A DNA stretch of 32,342 nucleotides from Paracoccaceae bacterium (GCA_947449875.1 CANFSY010000019.1:1-32342); one strand, 5' to 3'. Counted from the stretch's first letter, positions 17,244 through 25,207 are shown. Program-made: numbers and translations. Notes: generated by a model not told the origin, from the letters alone.

Positions 17244-18074
17244 ATGGATATCGAACTGCGACAGCTGCGCTCGTTTGCCCTGATGCACGAGGCGGGCTCG
17301 ATCAGTCGGGCGGCAGAGCGGATGGGGTGCACCCAAGCCGCCATGTCGATGCGCTTAAAGACCATCGAAACAGAACTGGGCGCGGCGCTGTTCTTGCGCA
17401 CGCAGCACGGTTTGGACCCAACGCCGCGCGGGGCAGAGCTTTACGCCAAAGCCTTGGGCGTGCTGGCGGCCTATGACGAGATGATGTCGACCACCCGCGC
17501 GCGGCCCATGGCCGAGCGCATTCGGCTGGGGATGCCCGACGACTACGCCTTGGGCTGGCTTGGGCCGGTTTTGGCCAACCTGTCGCTGGATCGGGCCGAG
17601 GTGGACATCACCTGCGATCTGTCGGCCCATCTGATGGCCAAGGTGCAACGGCACGATCTGGATCTGGCGCTGGTGACGCTAGACAGCCGCCCGTCGCTGA
17701 CACGGGCCGCCGCCGACGTTGCGCTGTCTTGGGTCGGGGCGGCGCAAAGCGGCACGGTGCGGCTTGCCGCCTATCCTGAGGGCTGCGTTTTTCGCCGTGC
17801 GATGATTGCCAGCCTGCAAGCTGCGGGCAGACCTTGGCAAGTGGCGGTGCAAAGCAGCAGCCATGCCGGTATCTTCGCCGCCGTGCGCGCTGGCATCGCG
17901 GTCAGTGCTGTCGCCACCGGCACAGCGCCGCCCGATCTGGGCGGGGACGGCACAGGTCTGCCCGCCCTGCCCCGCATTCCGGTCTATCTGGTGGCAGCGG
18001 CCCGCCTGCGGCCCATCGCGCGGCGGTTGGAGGCAGCGCTTGTGGCGCAGATGTCGGGCTGGAGCGCCCTATGA
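17244..18074 (+). CDS. LysR-family transcriptional regulator
   Basis: A 276 aa LysR-type activator/repressor. The winged helix-turn-helix is at about 1-60 (LRSFALMHEAGSISRAAERM, then TQAAMSMRLKTIETELGAALF), and the effector domain from about 90. The ATG at 17244 begins the conserved MDIELRQLRSF. By divergence it probably controls the HIBADH-family gene at 16210-17133. Its stop overlaps the aat start (ATGA), so expression of aat may be partly tied to it, an odd linkage of a regulator with a housekeeping enzyme. Confidence 0.9.
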   Translation: MDIELRQLRSFALMHEAGSISRAAERMGCTQAAMSMRLKTIETELGAALFLRTQHGLDPTPRGAELYAKALGVLAAYDEMMSTTRARPMAERIRLGMPDDYALGWLGPVLANLSLDRAEVDITCDLSAHLMAKVQRHDLDLALVTLDSRPSLTRAAADVALSWVGAAQSGTVRLAAYPEGCVFRRAMIASLQAAGRPWQVAVQSSSHAGIFAAVRAGIAVSAVATGTAPPDLGGDGTGLPALPRIPVYLVAAARLRPIARRLEAALVAQMSGWSAL

Positions 18075-18724
18075 CCCTGACGCCGGATTTGTTGCTGCGG
18101 GCCTATCGGTCGGGTGTTTTCCCTATGGCAGAGGGGCGATCCGACCCCGTGATCCACTGGATCGACCCGCAACGCCGCGCGATCTTTCCCATGCCGGGCT
18201 TTCACACCTCGCACAGTTTGGCCCGCCATATCCGCCGCACCCAGCCCCGTGTTACGGTCGACACCAATTTTGCAGCCGTGGTGCGCGGCTGTGCCAATCG
18301 GCCCGAAACATGGATCAACGCCGAGATTTTTGCCGCCTACACCGCGCTTTTCGATCAAGGCCATGCCCATAGCCTAGAGGTGTGGCAGGGTGCAGAGCTG
18401 ATCGGGGGCATTTACGGTGTGGCGCTGGGGGCGGCGTTTTTTGGCGAGAGCATGTTTTCCGCCCAAGTGAACGGGTCAAAAATGGCGCTGGTCTATTTGA
18501 TGCACCGCTTGCAAGCGGGCGGATTTACGCTGTTTGATGTGCAATTCATGACCGACCATCTTGCCAGCCTTGGCGCGGTGGAAATCTCGCGCGCCGCCTA
18601 TCGCAAACGCTTGGGCGCGGCTTTGGCCACACAAGCCCAGTTTGCCCCCAATGATTACCCGCCCGAACCCGAAGCGGGATTTGTGCTGTCAGGCACATCA
18701 CACCGCAGCACCCAAACGTCATAG
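18071..18724 (+). CDS. aat: Leucyl/phenylalanyl-tRNA--protein transferase
   Basis: Adds Leu or Phe to N-terminal Arg/Lys of proteins, marking them for ClpAP (N-end rule). The 217 aa product starts MTLTPDLLLRAYRSGVFPMAE, typical of the family, and has IHWIDPQRRAIFPMPGFHTS, the GGIYGVALGAAFFGESMFS core (about 115-134) and FDVQFMTDHLASLGAVEISR. The ATG overlaps the upstream LysR stop. The last 70 bases overlap the 3' end of the DUF2155 gene on the other strand. Confidence 0.95.
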   Translation: MTLTPDLLLRAYRSGVFPMAEGRSDPVIHWIDPQRRAIFPMPGFHTSHSLARHIRRTQPRVTVDTNFAAVVRGCANRPETWINAEIFAAYTALFDQGHAHSLEVWQGAELIGGIYGVALGAAFFGESMFSAQVNGSKMALVYLMHRLQAGGFTLFDVQFMTDHLASLGAVEISRAAYRKRLGAALATQAQFAPNDYPPEPEAGFVLSGTSHRSTQTS

Positions 18725-19056
18725 CGCGGATGATCCAACGCCGACAGCGCGGGGCTAGAGGCGACCATCCACCCGTGAAACACAGGGTCGGTCAGGCCGG
18801 AATCAAGGATGGTGACATGGGCAAAAGCGTCGCTCAGCGGGCTGTCGGCCGGATAGCGGCACTCATCCAAGCGCAGGGTCAGGCGGCCTTCGACCTGCTT
18901 TTGACCGGGGGCCAGATCGTAATCCGAAACGCTGCCGGTCAAACGATCCAGCACCCGCAAAACCCCGCCTGTCGCCACGACCACTTGGGCCGAGGCCACC
19001 ATAGCCAAGCCTGCGACCACCAACCCCGCCAAACCCAAGCGGGCCGGCCCGATCAT
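18655..19056 (-). CDS. DUF2155 family exported protein
   Basis: A 133 aa protein of an alphaproteobacterial family of unknown function. An N-terminal hydrophobic stretch (about 7-23, ending ASA) looks like a signal peptide. The mature part holds the family pattern: VLRVLDRLTGSVSD, LTLRLDECRYPADSP, and FHGWMVASSPALSALDHPRYDVWVLRC. The two Cys (ECRYP, LRC) could pair in the periplasm. The ATG overlaps the mlaD stop (ATGA), making it the last gene of the NDUFA12-mlaD-DUF2155 unit. It overlaps aat tail to tail by 70 bases. Confidence 0.88.
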   Translation of the reverse strand: MIGPARLGLAGLVVAGLAMVASAQVVVATGGVLRVLDRLTGSVSDYDLAPGQKQVEGRLTLRLDECRYPADSPLSDAFAHVTILDSGLTDPVFHGWMVASSPALSALDHPRYDVWVLRCDVPDSTNPASGSGG

Positions 19057-19520
19057 GGCGCTGTGGCCGCGCTATCGGCGGGCTTGGAGCCTACAAATTT
19101 CATCAAAAGCGAGACGAGTGAGACAGCCCCTTGGGTGTCTTCAATCTCATCCCCCGGAGCCAGCACATCGGGCATCCCGCCCGGTTGCAATTCGATGTAA
19201 TTGCCGCCCAAAAGCCCTTCAGAGGAAATCAAAATGGCGCTGTCACTGGGCAGTTCCACCGATTTGTCCAACGAAATCACGGCATCGGCCATATAGGTCT
19301 GCGGGTTCAAGGTCACGCTGGTCAGGGTGCCGACCTTGACGCCGGCCAATTTCACATCCGACCCAAGGCTGACGCCTTGAATAGAGCGGAACGAGGCGCG
19401 CAGATCATAGGTCTCGCCGCCGCTGCCCAAGCCCGCCCCTTTGCCCGCAAAGACAACAAAGGCCACAGCCGCCGCCACCACCAGCACACCGGCGGCAATC
19501 TCAAGCTTGTTTTCGGCCAT
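19053..19520 (-). CDS. mlaD: Outer membrane lipid asymmetry protein MlaD (MCE domain)
   Basis: Periplasmic, membrane-anchored MCE protein of the Mla phospholipid transport system between the outer and inner membranes. The 155 aa product has one N-terminal membrane anchor (about 8-27, LEIAAGVLVVAAAVAFVVFAG) and the MCE domain (about 36-115): YDLRASFRSIQGVSLGSDVKLAGVKVGTLTSV and ILISSEGLLGGNYIELQPGG. The rest of the Mla genes are not nearby. It is 26 bases downstream of the NDUFA12 gene and overlaps DUF2155, so all three are probably co-transcribed. Confidence 0.92.
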   Translation of the reverse strand: MAENKLEIAAGVLVVAAAVAFVVFAGKGAGLGSGGETYDLRASFRSIQGVSLGSDVKLAGVKVGTLTSVTLNPQTYMADAVISLDKSVELPSDSAILISSEGLLGGNYIELQPGGMPDVLAPGDEIEDTQGAVSLVSLLMKFVGSKPADSAATAP

Positions 19521-19546
19521 GATCTGCCCTGCCTATCGTGCCAAGT

Positions 19547-19921
19547 TTATTGCGGTGTCCAAGCTTCGTAATCGGCCCGCGCGGCGGGTGCGGCGCGGCG
19601 GATCGAACCTGTCGGCGCATAAGCGGCGGCGGTGCCGGTCAGGTTTTCCAGATGCGGTTCTTCCCATGCCTTATGCGGCAAGGGAGAAGTGGTGGGCGGT
19701 TGATCCCACGTGTGGTGCAGCCATCCGTGCCAATCGGGCGAGACGCGCGAGGCTTCCATTTCGCCGTTGTAAATGACCCAGCGTTTCTTGCCATCGGCGG
19801 TTTGGTAATACAGGTTGCCTTGGCCATCCGCGCCCACCTTGACTCCGCGCCGTGCGGTGAAAAGCTGGGTCCCCAAGGTCTGGCTGTTCCACCAAGTGAT
19901 TGCGCGCTTTAGAACAGACAT
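19547..19921 (-). CDS. NADH:ubiquinone oxidoreductase subunit, NDUFA12 family
   Basis: A 124 aa accessory subunit of respiratory complex I, shared by alphaproteobacteria and mitochondria. Family features are [19 protein letters not shown] at the start, [39 protein letters not shown] and [18 protein letters not shown]. It starts with a strong GGAGG Shine-Dalgarno and leads the operon with mlaD and DUF2155. The remaining nuo genes are not in this window. Confidence 0.94.
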   Translation of the reverse strand: MSVLKRAITWWNSQTLGTQLFTARRGVKVGADGQGNLYYQTADGKKRWVIYNGEMEASRVSPDWHGWLHHTWDQPPTTSPLPHKAWEEPHLENLTGTAAAYAPTGSIRRAAPAARADYEAWTPQ

Positions 19922-19989
19922 GGCTGACCTCCGAATGCTTTAGGGTTCTATGCCGGAACGGGGCGAAAAGGTCCAGAGGTGGCGCAAAC

Positions 19990-20061
19990 GAGTTTTCTGC
20001 GAAAACTCTGGCCAACGATCTTTCTGCGAAAGATCGTGCTGAAAATTTTCGCAGAAAATTT
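19990..20061. repeat. Three regularly spaced palindromes with a TTTC-TGC-GAAA core
   Basis: Three perfect inverted repeats share a core but differ in outer arms. First, GAGTTTTC/GAAAACTC at 19990-20008 around TGC. Second, CGATCTTTC/GAAAGATCG at 20016-20036 around TGC. Third, AAATTTTC/GAAAATTT at 20043-20061 around GCA, the same core inverted. Centres are 27 and 26 bases apart. They lie between the PLP-enzyme stop and the NDUFA12 start on the minus strand. Arms co-vary, so hairpin form is conserved rather than sequence. They could act as terminators, mRNA-stabilising hairpins or protein sites. Confidence 0.75.
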
Positions 20062-20071
20062 GTGGGCGCGC

Positions 20072-21172
20072 CTAAGACCGCAGCGCCGCGTCCATGGCGG
20101 CCCAAAGCACCTCCACCGGTTCCACCCCGACCGAAAATCGAATGAACCCCGGGGCCACCGCGTCCCCCCAACGTGCGCGGCGCTCGCCCGCCGAATGGGT
20201 GCCGCCGAAGGATGTGGTCTGTGTGACATAGGCACAGCGCGACAGGAACTCTTCGGCCTCGGCCTCGCCTTCCAATTCAAAGGTCAGCAAAAAGCCAAAA
20301 CCGCTCATCTGCCGTTTGGCGGTGGCATGGGCGCGGTCAGTCGTCAGGCCGGGATAGCGCAGGGCTTTGATGCGGGGATGCTCGGCCAAGCGTTCGGCAA
20401 CCGTCTGGGCACTGGCGCACATGCGGGCCAAGCGCACCTCTAGCGTTTCAAGGCCACGGTGCAACAGCCACGCCTCAAAAGCCCCCGGCACCGATCCCGA
20501 CAGCTTGCGCCATTCGGCCACCCGCGCCATCAACGCCGGATCGCGCCCCGAGACATGGCCGTAGAGCACATCGGAGTGGCCAGCGGGTGCCTTGGTGTCA
20601 GCCGCCACCACCAGATCGGCCCCCAGATCCAAGGGGCGCTGCAACAGGGCGGTCATCGTGGTGTTATCAACAATCAACCGCGCCCCCGCCGCATGGGCCT
20701 TGCGCGCCGCCAAAGACAGATCGCAGCAGTCAAGCCCGGGGTTTGACGGCGTTTCGACAAAGACCACCGAGGCACCCGCAAAATCGGCCTCGTCCATCTC
20801 AGCTGTGGCAATCAGGCGCACTTTGACGCCAAGGGGGGCTAAGAACTGCTCCGTCAACAGGCGGGTTGTGTAATACCCGTCTGACGGCAAGATCACTTCC
20901 GACCCCGCTTTGCAGGTGCAAAACAACGCCGCCGCAATCGCTGCCATGCCAGAGGGAAAGCCCACCACGCTTGCGCCTTCCAGAATGGCCAGTTGTTCTT
21001 CGACCTCTTCCCAAGTGGGCATCGCCATGCGGCCATATTTATAAGCCGCATTCTCCAAACCCGGCAAATGATAGGTCGTGGCTGACACCAAAGGTGGCGC
21101 AATCGGGTCACCGCGCCCCACCCTATCCGCCCTGTGATGCAGCATATCGGCAAAGCGGCGGTCATGGGTCAT
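20072..21172 (-). CDS. Cys/Met-metabolism PLP-dependent enzyme (cystathionine gamma-lyase/synthase-like)
   Basis: A 366 aa fold-type I PLP enzyme of the trans-sulfuration family. It has PLALVSATTYH-like entry (PIAPPLVSATTYHLPG, 23-38), FPSGMAAIAAALF near 72-84, the cofactor Asp169 in IVDN, and Lys194 in AADTKAPAGHSDVLYGH. The usual Ser three residues before the Lys, which binds the PLP phosphate, is Ala here, and the usual Tyr after it is Ala, so the exact activity is uncertain. The C-terminal SFGGTHSAGERRARWG keeps the family loop. The ATG at 21172 follows AGGACCCC. A terminator separates it from the upstream operon, so it is probably a lone transcript. Confidence 0.85.
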   Translation of the reverse strand: MTHDRRFADMLHHRADRVGRGDPIAPPLVSATTYHLPGLENAAYKYGRMAMPTWEEVEEQLAILEGASVVGFPSGMAAIAAALFCTCKAGSEVILPSDGYYTTRLLTEQFLAPLGVKVRLIATAEMDEADFAGASVVFVETPSNPGLDCCDLSLAARKAHAAGARLIVDNTTMTALLQRPLDLGADLVVAADTKAPAGHSDVLYGHVSGRDPALMARVAEWRKLSGSVPGAFEAWLLHRGLETLEVRLARMCASAQTVAERLAEHPRIKALRYPGLTTDRAHATAKRQMSGFGFLLTFELEGEAEAEEFLSRCAYVTQTTSFGGTHSAGERRARWGDAVAPGFIRFSVGVEPVEVLWAAMDAALRS

Positions 21173-21188
21173 GGCAGGGGTCCTGTTG

Positions 21189-21215
21189 AAAAAAGCCGGG
21201 GGAACGCCCCCCGGC
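21189..21215 (-). terminator. Intrinsic terminator of the methylamine-type operon
   Basis: On the minus strand an 8-bp stem, GCCGGGGG with CCCCCGGC, around a 5-base loop is followed directly by six T. It lies 30 bases after the stop of the last operon gene and 17 before the next start. This is the clearest rho-independent terminator in the window. Confidence 0.9.
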
Positions 21216-21244
21216 CCAAGACGAGTATTCACCCCAAGGCGGTG

Positions 21245-22144
21245 TTATTCAAGCCGTGCCGGAAAGCCCGCCGCGCGCAGATCGGTGCCGAGCGCGTCTT
21301 CCAGCAGTTTGACGATCTGGGTGGATTGCGCTTGCCCGCCGTAGACCGCCTTGCCCTTCATAAAGGTTTGGTTGGTCAAAGACGCCAAATCCAGCGGCAC
21401 GCCGTATTCCTTACCGAACCCCATGGCAAAGCCCAGATCCTTCAGCGCCAGATCCATCGTAAAGGCGATGTCGTACGAGCCGTTCAGGATCAACTGGCCT
21501 TCGGTTTCATGCACAAAAGAAGACCCCGACGAGGCCGTAATCGCCTCCCACGCGGTTTTCAGATCAAGCCCGCCGCGTTTGGCCAACATCAACGCCTCAC
21601 CGTCCGCGACAAGGTGGATAAAGGCCAGCATATTGGTGATCACCTTGATCACCGCCGCCGACCCCAAGGGCCCCATGTGGAAAATCTTGTCCCCGATCGC
21701 CTGCAAGGCAGGGCGGTGCAGGTCGAACAGGTCTTGCGCGCCGCCCACCAGCACGGTGATCTCGCCGCGTGCCGCCAGATGCACCCCGCCTGTCACCGGC
21801 GCTTCCAGCATGCGCACGCCAAACCCTTGCGCAAGGTCGCCCAAGCGCAGCACATCTTCCCGCCCGAGGGTCGAGTTTTCCACCCATGTGGCCCCCTCCC
21901 GCATCGCCGGCAAAATCTGCGCCAGTACTGCTTCTGACACCGCAGGCGAGGGCAGGCAGGTGAAGATATGATCCACCCCCGCCGCCAGGTCCCCCGGAGA
22001 GGCCGCAACCTTTGCCCCCATCGCCGCATGGCGGGCCGCAAGGTCGCTGTTGCGGTCATAGACCGTCACGTCATGCCCTGCGCGGATCAGGCTGGCGGCC
22101 AGATGACCGCCCAGATTGCCAAGCCCGATATAGCCATAATTCAT
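21245..22144 (-). CDS. NAD(P)-dependent beta-hydroxyacid dehydrogenase-like protein
   Basis: A 299 aa protein of the HIBADH family. It has the Rossmann motif YGYIGLGNLGGHLAASL near 3-19, LEAPVTGGVHLAARGEITVLVGG near 112-134, and a catalytic-type Lys in GSAAVIKVITNMLA at about 166. It probably acts on a short beta-hydroxy acid or semialdehyde made by the operon. The ATG at 22144 overlaps the aldehyde dehydrogenase stop (ATGA); a GTG three codons earlier is a less likely start. It is the last gene of the operon, before the terminator at 21189. Confidence 0.88.
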   Translation of the reverse strand: MNYGYIGLGNLGGHLAASLIRAGHDVTVYDRNSDLAARHAAMGAKVAASPGDLAAGVDHIFTCLPSPAVSEAVLAQILPAMREGATWVENSTLGREDVLRLGDLAQGFGVRMLEAPVTGGVHLAARGEITVLVGGAQDLFDLHRPALQAIGDKIFHMGPLGSAAVIKVITNMLAFIHLVADGEALMLAKRGGLDLKTAWEAITASSGSSFVHETEGQLILNGSYDIAFTMDLALKDLGFAMGFGKEYGVPLDLASLTNQTFMKGKAVYGGQAQSTQIVKLLEDALGTDLRAAGFPARLE

Positions 22145-23571
22145 TCCGCCCACCCGACGATGCCTTTCACTTCGCAGAAATCATGAATGCCCCAATCGGC
22201 ATATTCGCGCCCGTTGCCGGACTGTTTGTAGCCACCAAAGGGGGCAAAAGTATCCCATGCGGGATAGTTCAGGTTCACGGTGCCCGCGCGCAGACGGCGG
22301 GCGACGGGCTTAGCCTCTTCAACGCTTCCTGCGATATAGGCTGCCAGACCGTAAGGCGTGTCGTTGGCCATCTCGACCGCGTGGTCAATGCTGTCATAGG
22401 GCAAGATCGACAAGACCGGCCCAAAGATTTCCTCGCGCGAGATGGTCATGTCGTTGGTCACATGGCCAAAGATCGTGGGCTTGACAAACCAGCCGTGGTT
22501 CAACCCCTGCGGGCGCCCGATGCCACCGCAGACCAGTGTCGCGCCTTCGTCGATGCCCGCCTGAATAAGCCGCTGCACCTTATCAAATTGCAGCTTCGAG
22601 ATCAGCGGGCCCATGGTTGTTTCGGTATCCGTTGGGTCACCGACCACAACGGCGGCTGCGGCTTCCGCAGCATGGACCAAAGCGGCGTCATGCAGATCGG
22701 CGGGCACAAACATGCGCGTAGGTGCATCGCAGCTTTGGCCCGTGTTGCCAAAGCACGCCTCGACCCCTGCTTTGACAGCGGCGGCAAGGTCGGCACTGGG
22801 CAGGATGATATTGGGCGATTTGCCACCCAGTTCTTGGGCGACACGCTTGACCGTGGGCGCGGCGGCGGCAGCCACGGCGGTGCCCGCGCGGGTCGATCCG
22901 GTGAAGGACACCATGTCGACATCCGGATGCGACGACATGCGCGCCCCAACCTCTAGCCCCGTGCCGTTCACAAGGTTGAACACACCCGCAGGCACGCCGG
23001 CCTTATGGCAGACATGGGCAAACAGCACCCCCGACATCGGCGCAATTTCGGACGGCTTCAGCACCATCGTGCAGCCTGCAATCAAAGCGGGTGCCACTTT
23101 GCAGGCGATCTGGTTCATCGGCCAGTTCCACGGCGTGATCAGCGCACACACACCGATGCCTTCGTGCACGATGCGCGTGGTGCCGCGCATATATTCCCAC
23201 GCCATCGCCTCGGCGGCTTTGATCGTGCTTTCGATATGCACTTGGCCTGCCCAAGCCTGCGCGCCGCGCGCCCATTCGATGGGCGCGCCCATCTCGGTGC
23301 TCATGACTTGGGCGAATTCCTCGTACATCTCGTTATAGGTATCAAGGATGCGTTTGACCAAAGCGATCCGCTCGGCCACGGGGGTCACCGTCCAAGCCGG
23401 AAAGGCCGCCTTGGCGCTGGCAATGGCGGTGTCAATATCAACCATATCGCCCAAGGCGACTTGGGCCACGATCTCTTCGGTCGCGGGGTTTTCCACCCCC
23501 ATCCGCGCGCTGGAATGGGGGGTGACCCAAGCGCCGCCGATGTAGAACTTTTCCATATGTGCCGGAACCAT
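22141..23571 (-). CDS. NAD(P)-dependent aldehyde dehydrogenase
   Basis: Oxidises an aldehyde to an acid. The 476 aa protein has all landmarks: PWNW at 147-150 (Asn149), KPSE near 172-175, FTGSTRAG near 223-230, general base Glu247 in QELGGKSPN, nucleophile Cys281 in FGNTGQSCDAPTR, and EEIFGPVLSILPYD plus PFGGYKQSGNGRE in the C-terminal third. Of several nearby ATGs, 23571 is chosen because GAGG lies at proper distance. It begins seven bases after the mttB-like stop and overlaps the next gene. The operon suggests an aldehyde from demethylation or deamination of the substrate, but none can be named. Confidence 0.92.
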   Translation of the reverse strand: MVPAHMEKFYIGGAWVTPHSSARMGVENPATEEIVAQVALGDMVDIDTAIASAKAAFPAWTVTPVAERIALVKRILDTYNEMYEEFAQVMSTEMGAPIEWARGAQAWAGQVHIESTIKAAEAMAWEYMRGTTRIVHEGIGVCALITPWNWPMNQIACKVAPALIAGCTMVLKPSEIAPMSGVLFAHVCHKAGVPAGVFNLVNGTGLEVGARMSSHPDVDMVSFTGSTRAGTAVAAAAAPTVKRVAQELGGKSPNIILPSADLAAAVKAGVEACFGNTGQSCDAPTRMFVPADLHDAALVHAAEAAAAVVVGDPTDTETTMGPLISKLQFDKVQRLIQAGIDEGATLVCGGIGRPQGLNHGWFVKPTIFGHVTNDMTISREEIFGPVLSILPYDSIDHAVEMANDTPYGLAAYIAGSVEEAKPVARRLRAGTVNLNYPAWDTFAPFGGYKQSGNGREYADWGIHDFCEVKGIVGWAE

Positions 23572-23578
23572 CATAGCC

Positions 23579-25138
23579 TCACTTGAAATGGATGTTGTAT
23601 TTGGCGCGGATGGCCGCGTCGATCTGCGGATCAATCACGTTGCCAGCGCGCGACAGAATCTCATTCTTGCGCTCGATGGCCTTGTCAAGCAAGACGGGCT
23701 TGCCTGCCTCGTTCCATTCCTTCGGGCTCATCCGGTTGGCGACTTTGGGGTAGATATACTCGGTCTGCATCAGCTTAAGCGTTTGGTCCGACCCCAGATA
23801 ATGCCCCGGCCCGCCCAAGCAAACCTCTTTCATCGCCTCGATCGAGGTTGAATCTTCGGTCACCTCGATGCCGCGCACGCAGCGCATGGCTTGGCCCAAA
23901 AGGTCATCGCCCAAGATCAGGCTTTCCATGCAGAACCCCAAAAGCGAGGCGTGCATGCCGACCGCTTCGTAGCACATGTTCAACCCTGCCAGACCGGCCA
24001 GCGTGTTGGTGATGCCCTGTTCCCATCCGGCCTGCATATCGGGCAGTTTGCTGTCGGAGATCCCCGAAGCAGCCCCGCCGGGCAGGTCGTAAAAGCGGTG
24101 CATCTGCGCACAGCCTGCGGTCAGCAAAGCCTGCTCGGCACTGCCGCCCGACATCGCCCCCGTGCGCAGGTCTGACACAAAGGGCCATGTGCCAAAGATG
24201 GCAGGCGCGCCCTTTTTGATGGCGTTGACATAAACCACCCCCGCCAAACATTCCGCCATGGCCTGCACAATCGCCAAGGCAATCGGGGCAGGTGCTGTCG
24301 CCCCCGCCTGCCCCGCGCTCAGCAGCAGCATGGGCATGCCGCGCCGGATGCAATCTTCCATCACGCGGCAGGATTCTTCGGCGAACTTCATCGGCGGTAC
24401 GACAAAGCAGTTGGAATTGCTGACAAAAGGCCGCTCTCGCCACTTATCCTCGCCGCCTGCGACCTGATGCAGAATGTCAAAGGCGGGGGCTACGGCGTCG
24501 GGGTCAAAAAAGCTGGTGCCGACGTGCTTTTTGGTGCCCGCAAGGCACGCATACAGCGTGTTCAGGTCCATATCCACGTTGTCGATCACATCGCGGCACA
24601 CCATCGTGCGCTGGTAGAAGTGGATGTTGTCAAGATTATCAACCAAGCGCGCCGCATCATACAGGTCTTGCGCGGTGGAATCGCGGTATTCCAGCGTGAT
24701 CGGATCAACGATATGCACAGCGGCACCCGCCGTGCCGAAATGCACATTGGTGCCTGACAGATGCAAATCATGGCGGGTGTCGCGGGCGTGCAACGTGATG
24801 TTGCGCGCTGCCACCGCCAGCATATCTTCCACCAAGGCACGCGGGAAGCGGATGCGCCCGTCATCGCCCAAAATCGCCCCCGCCCCAGTCAGAATTTCCA
24901 CCCCAGACGAGGGCGCATTTGACAGGCCGATCACCTCTAACGCCTCTAGGGCCGAGGCATGGATTTTCGCCATCCCAGCCTCGGTCAGGGGCTTATAAGT
25001 GCCTCCGGGCAAACCACCGCGCACGGGGCGCACGTCATCAGCCAAGGGCGCTGCCCGCATCGCCACGCGGGCCTGACGCCCGCCGGAACGGCCAGACCGC
25101 GCCCGTGCGGGTTCACACATGTCTCCAAGATCGCTCAT
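23579..25138 (-). CDS. Trimethylamine methyltransferase (MttB) family protein, non-pyrrolysine
   Basis: A 519 aa member of the MttB superfamily (COG5598), TIM-barrel enzymes that move a methyl group from a quaternary or tertiary amine to a corrinoid protein. Recognised by GGTYKPLTEAGMAKIHASALEALEVIG near 46-72, the central VYVNAIKKGAPAIFGTWPFVSDLRTGAMSGGSAEQ, and the C-terminal GPGHYLGSDQTLKLMQTEYIYPKVANRMSPKEW. No in-frame TAG occurs, so it is of the pyrrolysine-free type, of which glycine betaine methyltransferase is the studied example in anaerobes. No corrinoid protein or partner methyltransferase is in the window. Its Shine-Dalgarno AAAGGG (seven bases ahead of the ATG) lies in the tail of a repeat element. 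It is followed closely by the aldehyde dehydrogenase. Confidence 0.9.
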   Translation of the reverse strand: MSDLGDMCEPARARSGRSGGRQARVAMRAAPLADDVRPVRGGLPGGTYKPLTEAGMAKIHASALEALEVIGLSNAPSSGVEILTGAGAILGDDGRIRFPRALVEDMLAVAARNITLHARDTRHDLHLSGTNVHFGTAGAAVHIVDPITLEYRDSTAQDLYDAARLVDNLDNIHFYQRTMVCRDVIDNVDMDLNTLYACLAGTKKHVGTSFFDPDAVAPAFDILHQVAGGEDKWRERPFVSNSNCFVVPPMKFAEESCRVMEDCIRRGMPMLLLSAGQAGATAPAPIALAIVQAMAECLAGVVYVNAIKKGAPAIFGTWPFVSDLRTGAMSGGSAEQALLTAGCAQMHRFYDLPGGAASGISDSKLPDMQAGWEQGITNTLAGLAGLNMCYEAVGMHASLLGFCMESLILGDDLLGQAMRCVRGIEVTEDSTSIEAMKEVCLGGPGHYLGSDQTLKLMQTEYIYPKVANRMSPKEWNEAGKPVLLDKAIERKNEILSRAGNVIDPQIDAAIRAKYNIHFK

Positions 25139-25145
25139 CGCTTTG

Positions 25146-25196
25146 CCCTTTCATCTTGGCATAAATCCTGCGGGGTGCGGGGGGCTGGCCCCCGCA
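25146..25196 (-). repeat. Dispersed 3'-end hairpin/tail element, copy 1
   Basis: On the minus strand, an 8-bp stem (TGCGGGGG/CCCCCGCA, 5-base loop) is followed by a C-run and a tail reading GGATTTATGCCAAGATGAAA then GGG. The same architecture and tail recur at 32090-32147 on the plus strand. Both copies lie just after a stop codon, here the DMGDH-like gene ending at 25208. The tail ends in AAAGGG, which is placed to serve as the ribosome binding site of the next gene. Confidence 0.7.
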
Positions 25197-25207
25197 TCGG
25201 CCCAAGC

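Noticed and set aside
19990-20061. The three repeats as a mini CRISPR array
   Set aside because: Units are individual palindromes with differing arms and 7-base gaps, not direct repeats with unique 30-base spacers, and there are no cas genes.
21173-21244. SAM-II-type riboswitch upstream of the PLP enzyme gene
   Set aside because: The 72-base gap is taken up by the intrinsic terminator of the upstream operon and leaves no room for the riboswitch fold.
23579-25138. Pyrrolysine-containing MttB
   Set aside because: The 519-codon frame has no internal TAG, so it belongs to the pyrrolysine-free branch.
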